Part shown: in pieces, positions 14,186-17,588 of the stretch
Numbering within the stretch: position 1 is the first letter of the stretch
How the letters are laid out: each line of letters starts with the position of its first letter
From: Bacteroidales bacterium
GTDB taxonomy: Bacteria; Bacteroidota; Bacteroidia; Bacteroidales; Paludibacteraceae
Assembly: GCA_018066005.1 (NCBI GenBank)
Contig: JAGHSG010000039.1
Location: forward strand, 1 to 17,588
Reading direction: 5' to 3'
Length of the DNA stretch: 17,588 bases
Made by a program: the position numbers and the translations under genes
Notes under the pieces: model-generated
Databases searched by the model: none
Seen by the model: the letters and a program-made list of their open reading frames with translations, nothing else
Told to the model about the DNA's origin: nothing

Positions 14186-14245
14186 TAATTTAGGTACAAA
14201 TGTAGATTTTTAATGGATATATAGTCATTTTTTTAGGCGTATTGC

Positions 14246-14275
14246 CCAAAATAAAAGCACCCCGAGAGGTGCTTT
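14246..14275 (-). terminator. Intrinsic terminator of the surface-protein operon
   Basis: On the minus strand AAAGCACC (14268-14275), a 6-nt loop and GGTGCTTT (14254-14261) form a perfect 8-bp stem followed by TATTTT. It begins 7 nt after the stop of the gene at 14283. The remaining part of the 156-bp gap holds only the walJ promoter. Confidence 0.85.
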
Positions 14276-14282
14276 GTTCATG

Positions 14283-16511
14283 TTAGAAGATAATCGTCAT
14301 CTTAATACCCATGAAAAGATTCTGTGCCCAATGCGAATTGGCTTCAGATGATAATAATGGATGATTCATTTCCCAACGTTCCATGTGAACGGCATCATGG
14401 CTATCCATCCAGGGGGCATCGTGATTCTTATTGGGGAACAACAAGCCATAGTCGGCATAAAGACCTAAACGATATCGGGCGCGCTCATCACTACCTAAAT
14501 TAGCACCTATTTCCAAACTGAGACGTGTATCCACTTGGGCATCCAATTTTGGTCCCTTCTGCTCTACCGGCACATCGGTACGTATGCCGTGGTTAGGCAT
14601 TTCGCTGAACGGCACCCAATATTGGTCATACATGGCTATATCCGTTGCACGAACCTGACAACGTGTATTGCCAAACACCGGCACGCCCACTTTAACACCA
14701 CCTAATAAATACAGCCAGTTCCAAGATCCACCGACCAAGATGGGTACTTCCACATACCCCATCCGACTGCGGTCACTTCGGTGCGCACGCAGATAGAGCA
14801 TTGACTCTGAACCTTGTGAATCAATCCACGGCATAGACATATCTTGATCTCTACGGTGTTCTACATCTTGCCACAAGAAACCAACACCGACATCCAAAAG
14901 GAAATGGTTCTTCTGATATTCATACAAGAAACCTATTCCGGCACCATAACCCAATCCCCAACGAAAATCGGAGTTTCCAAAGGGTATATGTGAATAAGCT
15001 CCTTCTAAATATAATGCAAAGTGTCCATGACGTTCCTTCTTCTGCACCGGTGTCGTATCAGGAGGAACAACAACCGTATCTACCACAACTATCGTATCGG
15101 GAATCTCCGGTATTGTATCCATTATAACCGAAGGTACGGTATCAATGACCACTACAGGAGGCACTTCAACGGGTTGCGGTATAACATAATCCGAGAAGTA
15201 ACCATACGAACAGGATGTTGCTACATAATGTCTATCAGCAGCCGAGGATTGTACAATGGATGTAGCATCCACAACAGCCATGTGGAAACGTTCTTTGGAA
15301 GAACGCAGTTCAATAAATTGTCCTATCTCAAATGACGACACATCTATCTTGGCAACAGACCACTCAGGTGCATCTGGAACGGGTTGGAAAATAGTGCTAT
15401 CAATCGGTTCTTCATTCATGGTCAAATGAGCGGTATTGGTAGTTGGTGTCAACACATTAAACCATGTCCAATGCGAATTAGCCAAGCGTGCGTAGTGAGT
15501 AACCAATGAACCGGCATTATCCAATGTAGGTAACTGAGCGCCACCCGCCTCGTTGCAATAACCGGTTATTTGGAATACCTGTACGGGAGTTTCACTATGA
15601 ATCACCATAGTTGTTTGACCATTCATAGGACGGAATTCACTCTTTCCGGTCTGCAAGTCAGTGATAACAACACCTTCCCATTTCAGTCCATTACCCATGG
15701 CTATGTAATCCGTTCCGAGCAAAGCAGATGGCACCATCTGTTCGGCCACGGCATCCTCACCGTAATATTTACGATAGGGGGACATGGAGTCATCCATCGT
15801 CATGACTACAATAGGCTGTGAGGCACGAATACGTGTAGCCGTAATATGTGCTTCGGCACTTTTGCCAGCGGCACGGAACGAATAGACTTGTCCGCGATTC
15901 AACATGATAGTACGCGGAACAATAGCAGTGTCTCCATATAACACTTGCGTCGGTTCGATGGTTACCCATGTACTATCTTCTGTTGCAATGATTTGAGCAG
16001 ACGAATAGGCATTGGTATAGATTTTACTTTTACCTACCGAATTGGCATTGTGAAAATGATTCTGTATGGCAGCCATGAAATCCGTACCCAAGGCGCGTTC
16101 GCCCTTCAAGGAGTACGTCTCACTATTGACACCGGTCATCTGTACATACGCCGAAATAGGTTGATTGGCACTAAGCAACAATCCTCGGTTATTTATCTTA
16201 TTATGATAAGATGCCATTTGCTGCATATACTCCTGATAAGTAGGATTGAGCGTGATATGACGAGACGAATGGGCTTCCAATTGTACGGTCATGGGAGTGA
16301 AAGCAGAATTCGCAGGCATTGAGATAACCACTTCTGCCGGTTGTTCTCCTGCAAACATATATAACTCCAAGGACATGTCCTGACTATGCCAAGCCATTTC
16401 AGGTGCTGCAAACCAAAACTGTTTACCTTCTTGACTCCACACAAATTGCGGACAAATGCAAAGAAGAATTAACGATAATATGAATTGTGTGTATCGTTGC
16501 ATATAATACAT
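14283..16511 (-). CDS. Surface protein: IgGFc-binding-like domain, Pro/Thr/Asp linker and C-terminal outer-membrane beta-barrel
   Basis: A 742-residue exported protein. The signal peptide ends near residue 26 (FVWS-Q). Residues of about 28-440 resemble the Bacteroidetes IgGFc-binding-like N-terminal domain: GKQFWFAAPE, VVISMPAN, SFTPMTVQL, SLKGERALGTDF, IATEDSTWVTIEP, LNRGQVYSFRA and MVPSALLGTDYIAMG. A linker at about 446-494 repeats DT/PP motifs (VVIDTVPSVIMDTIPEIPDT). Residues of about 495-742 look like a beta-barrel of the OmpA/PorT-like type (YGAGIGFLYEY, YVEVPILVGG, LGLYADYGLLF) and end in a terminal Phe, as BAM substrates often do. The C-terminal part is paralogous to the neighbouring gene. 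Such N-terminal domains are more often joined to a type IX secretion sorting domain. Host IgG binding should not be assumed. The start could also be ATG at 16500-16502. The first codons overlap the upstream gene. Confidence 0.75.
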   Translation of the reverse strand: MYYMQRYTQFILSLILLCICPQFVWSQEGKQFWFAAPEMAWHSQDMSLELYMFAGEQPAEVVISMPANSAFTPMTVQLEAHSSRHITLNPTYQEYMQQMASYHNKINNRGLLLSANQPISAYVQMTGVNSETYSLKGERALGTDFMAAIQNHFHNANSVGKSKIYTNAYSSAQIIATEDSTWVTIEPTQVLYGDTAIVPRTIMLNRGQVYSFRAAGKSAEAHITATRIRASQPIVVMTMDDSMSPYRKYYGEDAVAEQMVPSALLGTDYIAMGNGLKWEGVVITDLQTGKSEFRPMNGQTTMVIHSETPVQVFQITGYCNEAGGAQLPTLDNAGSLVTHYARLANSHWTWFNVLTPTTNTAHLTMNEEPIDSTIFQPVPDAPEWSVAKIDVSSFEIGQFIELRSSKERFHMAVVDATSIVQSSAADRHYVATSCSYGYFSDYVIPQPVEVPPVVVIDTVPSVIMDTIPEIPDTIVVVDTVVVPPDTTPVQKKERHGHFALYLEGAYSHIPFGNSDFRWGLGYGAGIGFLYEYQKNHFLLDVGVGFLWQDVEHRRDQDMSMPWIDSQGSESMLYLRAHRSDRSRMGYVEVPILVGGSWNWLYLLGGVKVGVPVFGNTRCQVRATDIAMYDQYWVPFSEMPNHGIRTDVPVEQKGPKLDAQVDTRLSLEIGANLGSDERARYRLGLYADYGLLFPNKNHDAPWMDSHDAVHMERWEMNHPLLSSEANSHWAQNLFMGIKMTIIF

Positions 16512-17443
16512 TTATTCTTATGGCGAATCGGATTCCATTTATCATTCCACAAACGGCAGTTACGGCAAGCCACTGTGGATTGATTTCCTCCGCCTATCAA
16601 AACTGTCAATTTGACACCTGCCATCAGGTTATCGAGATAATTACTACCATTGGTAACTAAGATAGGCTTTTGTTGATAACGATTTATATCCATGGTGGCA
16701 CCGGGTGTGATAAAGGTCTCATTTAAGTTGACTTTTGTCAAAAAGAGTCCATAATCTGCAAATAGTGCCACACGCGCTTTGATAGTAGTACTTCCTTCTG
16801 TTTCTATTTCTCCTAACCAAGCTCCTAACTCTACAGATGCCCGTACATCCAACTGAGGCAACATCGAATGTTTCGTTTCCAATGGTACATCCGTGCGGAA
16901 GCCGTGGTTGGCTTGGTCATGGAATGGGACGAAGTATTGGTCATATACTCCCGCTGTAGTCACGCGAGCATGCATAGCGGATTTCTCAATTACTCCCACA
17001 CCCATCTTCACGCCTACTAAGCCATAGAACCATCCCGCTTGTCCACCCAACATAAGATGCGCGTCCACTAATCCACGCTTAAACACATCGTATCGTTTAA
17101 CATGTGTCCGCAGTGTATATTCCGTGCCTTGACTATCGACACGCTTCTGATCACTCATCTCAATGTCACGCACCCCTACCCCTGCTTGTTGCCAAACGAA
17201 TCCACAACCGATATCCATTAGAAAGGCGCCATATTCATACTCGTACAAAACACCGGCTCCTACGCCATATCCGTTTTGAGGAGTTACATCTATATCAAAT
17301 GGATGCATACGGCTGTACGCCCCCTGACCATAGATACCGAAGTAATGATTATTATCCGATGCAAAGTGCGGGCGAGCAAATAGCGTTGGTATGCCAACCA
17401 GCAGCAATACTAATGTGTATAACGCGCGTTGTTTAGACATCAT
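16469..17443 (-). CDS. Outer-membrane beta-barrel protein with a four-cysteine C-terminal tail
   Basis: A 324-residue protein with a signal peptide (cleavage probably after LFA, about residue 23). The rest to about residue 283 is paralogous to the barrel part of the next gene. Shared blocks are GAYS, GYGxGxxxLYEY, DxGxGFxWQ, DSQGxExxLR, YDQYxVPF, NHGxRTDVPxExK and LFADYGLxL or LYADYGLLF. It lacks the IgGFc-like passenger. After the expected last strand (MAGVKLTVLI) a 41-residue tail follows, with GGGNQ and then C293-x2-C296-x15-C312-x2-C315, a spacing like a small zinc site. The tail's last 43 nt overlap the start of the next gene in another frame. It may be a real extension or the result of a lost stop codon. 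The ATG lies 5 nt after the preceding gene, so the three genes form an operon. Confidence 0.75.
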   Translation of the reverse strand: MMSKQRALYTLVLLLVGIPTLFARPHFASDNNHYFGIYGQGAYSRMHPFDIDVTPQNGYGVGAGVLYEYEYGAFLMDIGCGFVWQQAGVGVRDIEMSDQKRVDSQGTEYTLRTHVKRYDVFKRGLVDAHLMLGGQAGWFYGLVGVKMGVGVIEKSAMHARVTTAGVYDQYFVPFHDQANHGFRTDVPLETKHSMLPQLDVRASVELGAWLGEIETEGSTTIKARVALFADYGLFLTKVNLNETFITPGATMDINRYQQKPILVTNGSNYLDNLMAGVKLTVLIGGGNQSTVACRNCRLWNDKWNPIRHKNKCIICNDTHNSYYR

Positions 17444-17448
17444 TACTA

Positions 17449-17588
17449 TTATCCCACCAATACTTTAACTACGCTGTATTTGTGTTGCAAGGGCTTTTTC
17501 TCGTTTCTGGGCGTAAAGGCTAAGATATACATCGTTTGTACGTGGTACAAATTGATATCAAAGACGCTGTGTTCACACGGGTCATAAT
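17449..17588 (-). CDS. 3' end of an unidentified CDS, possibly with a type IX secretion sorting domain
   Basis: The frame is open from the right edge to TAA at 17449-17451, about 45 codons, and the stop lies 5 nt before the next gene's ATG. The last residues include TMYILAFTPRNEK and end KYSVVKVLVG. The pattern of a Tyr-Ile strand, a charged turn and a final Lys-Val strand resembles the end of a type A type IX secretion C-terminal domain (family feature). A 45-codon piece is too short to be certain. It would be the first visible gene of the surface-protein operon. Confidence 0.4.
   Translation of the reverse strand, partial: YDPCEHSVFDINLYHVQTMYILAFTPRNEKKPLQHKYSVVKVLVG

Overview
The window reads as chromosomal DNA from a member of the Bacteroidetes, most likely order Bacteroidales. 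Five promoters match the phylum's primary-sigma form (TTTG at -33, then TAnnTTTG at -7), each with exactly 20 nt between the boxes. The gene families also fit: a RecQ with its zinc site at the C-terminal end, a DUF349 coiled-coil protein, a MurA with Asp in place of the catalytic Cys, an IgGFc-binding-like surface domain and PorT-type outer-membrane barrels. Genes are densely packed. Four intact genes end in TAG, so the standard bacterial code applies.

Layout, left to right. (1) 1-2680, minus strand: recQ followed by a type B carboxylesterase interrupted by an in-frame amber codon right after its catalytic serine motif. (2) 2681-5483, plus strand: a divergent promoter region, then an overlapping operon of a DUF349 protein, an FtsE-like ABC ATPase and a YfcE/MJ0936-type phosphodiesterase. 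(3) 5484-5669: no protein gene, but a complete promoter and a hairpin terminator about 90 nt apart, a candidate small RNA. (4) 5670-8879, minus strand: a BadF-type amino-sugar kinase, murB and murA. (5) 8880-11293: overlapping divergent promoters, then on the plus strand a two-part glycosyltransferase and a SpoIID-like protein without a signal peptide. (6) 11298-14126, minus strand: WalJ/YycJ-type metallo-beta-lactamase, a polyprenol-phosphate mannosyltransferase-like GT2 and an M23 lipoprotein peptidase. (7) 14283-17588, minus strand: the 3' end of an unidentified, perhaps type IX-secreted protein, an outer-membrane barrel protein with a four-cysteine tail, and a larger protein joining an IgGFc-binding-like domain to a paralogous barrel.

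Most of the window serves the cell envelope: peptidoglycan precursors (murA, murB), wall remodelling or recycling (SpoIID, M23, BadF kinase), division (ftsE), lipid-linked glycosylation (GT2) and surface proteins. Three features look least ordinary. Short tandem repeats with 7- or 8-bp units lie at gene junctions and sometimes supply a stop codon or signal-peptide codons. The small-RNA candidate lies at 5550-5640. The passenger-plus-barrel protein has a barrel-only paralogue beside it. I saw no tRNA, rRNA, CRISPR array, insertion sequence or phage gene.
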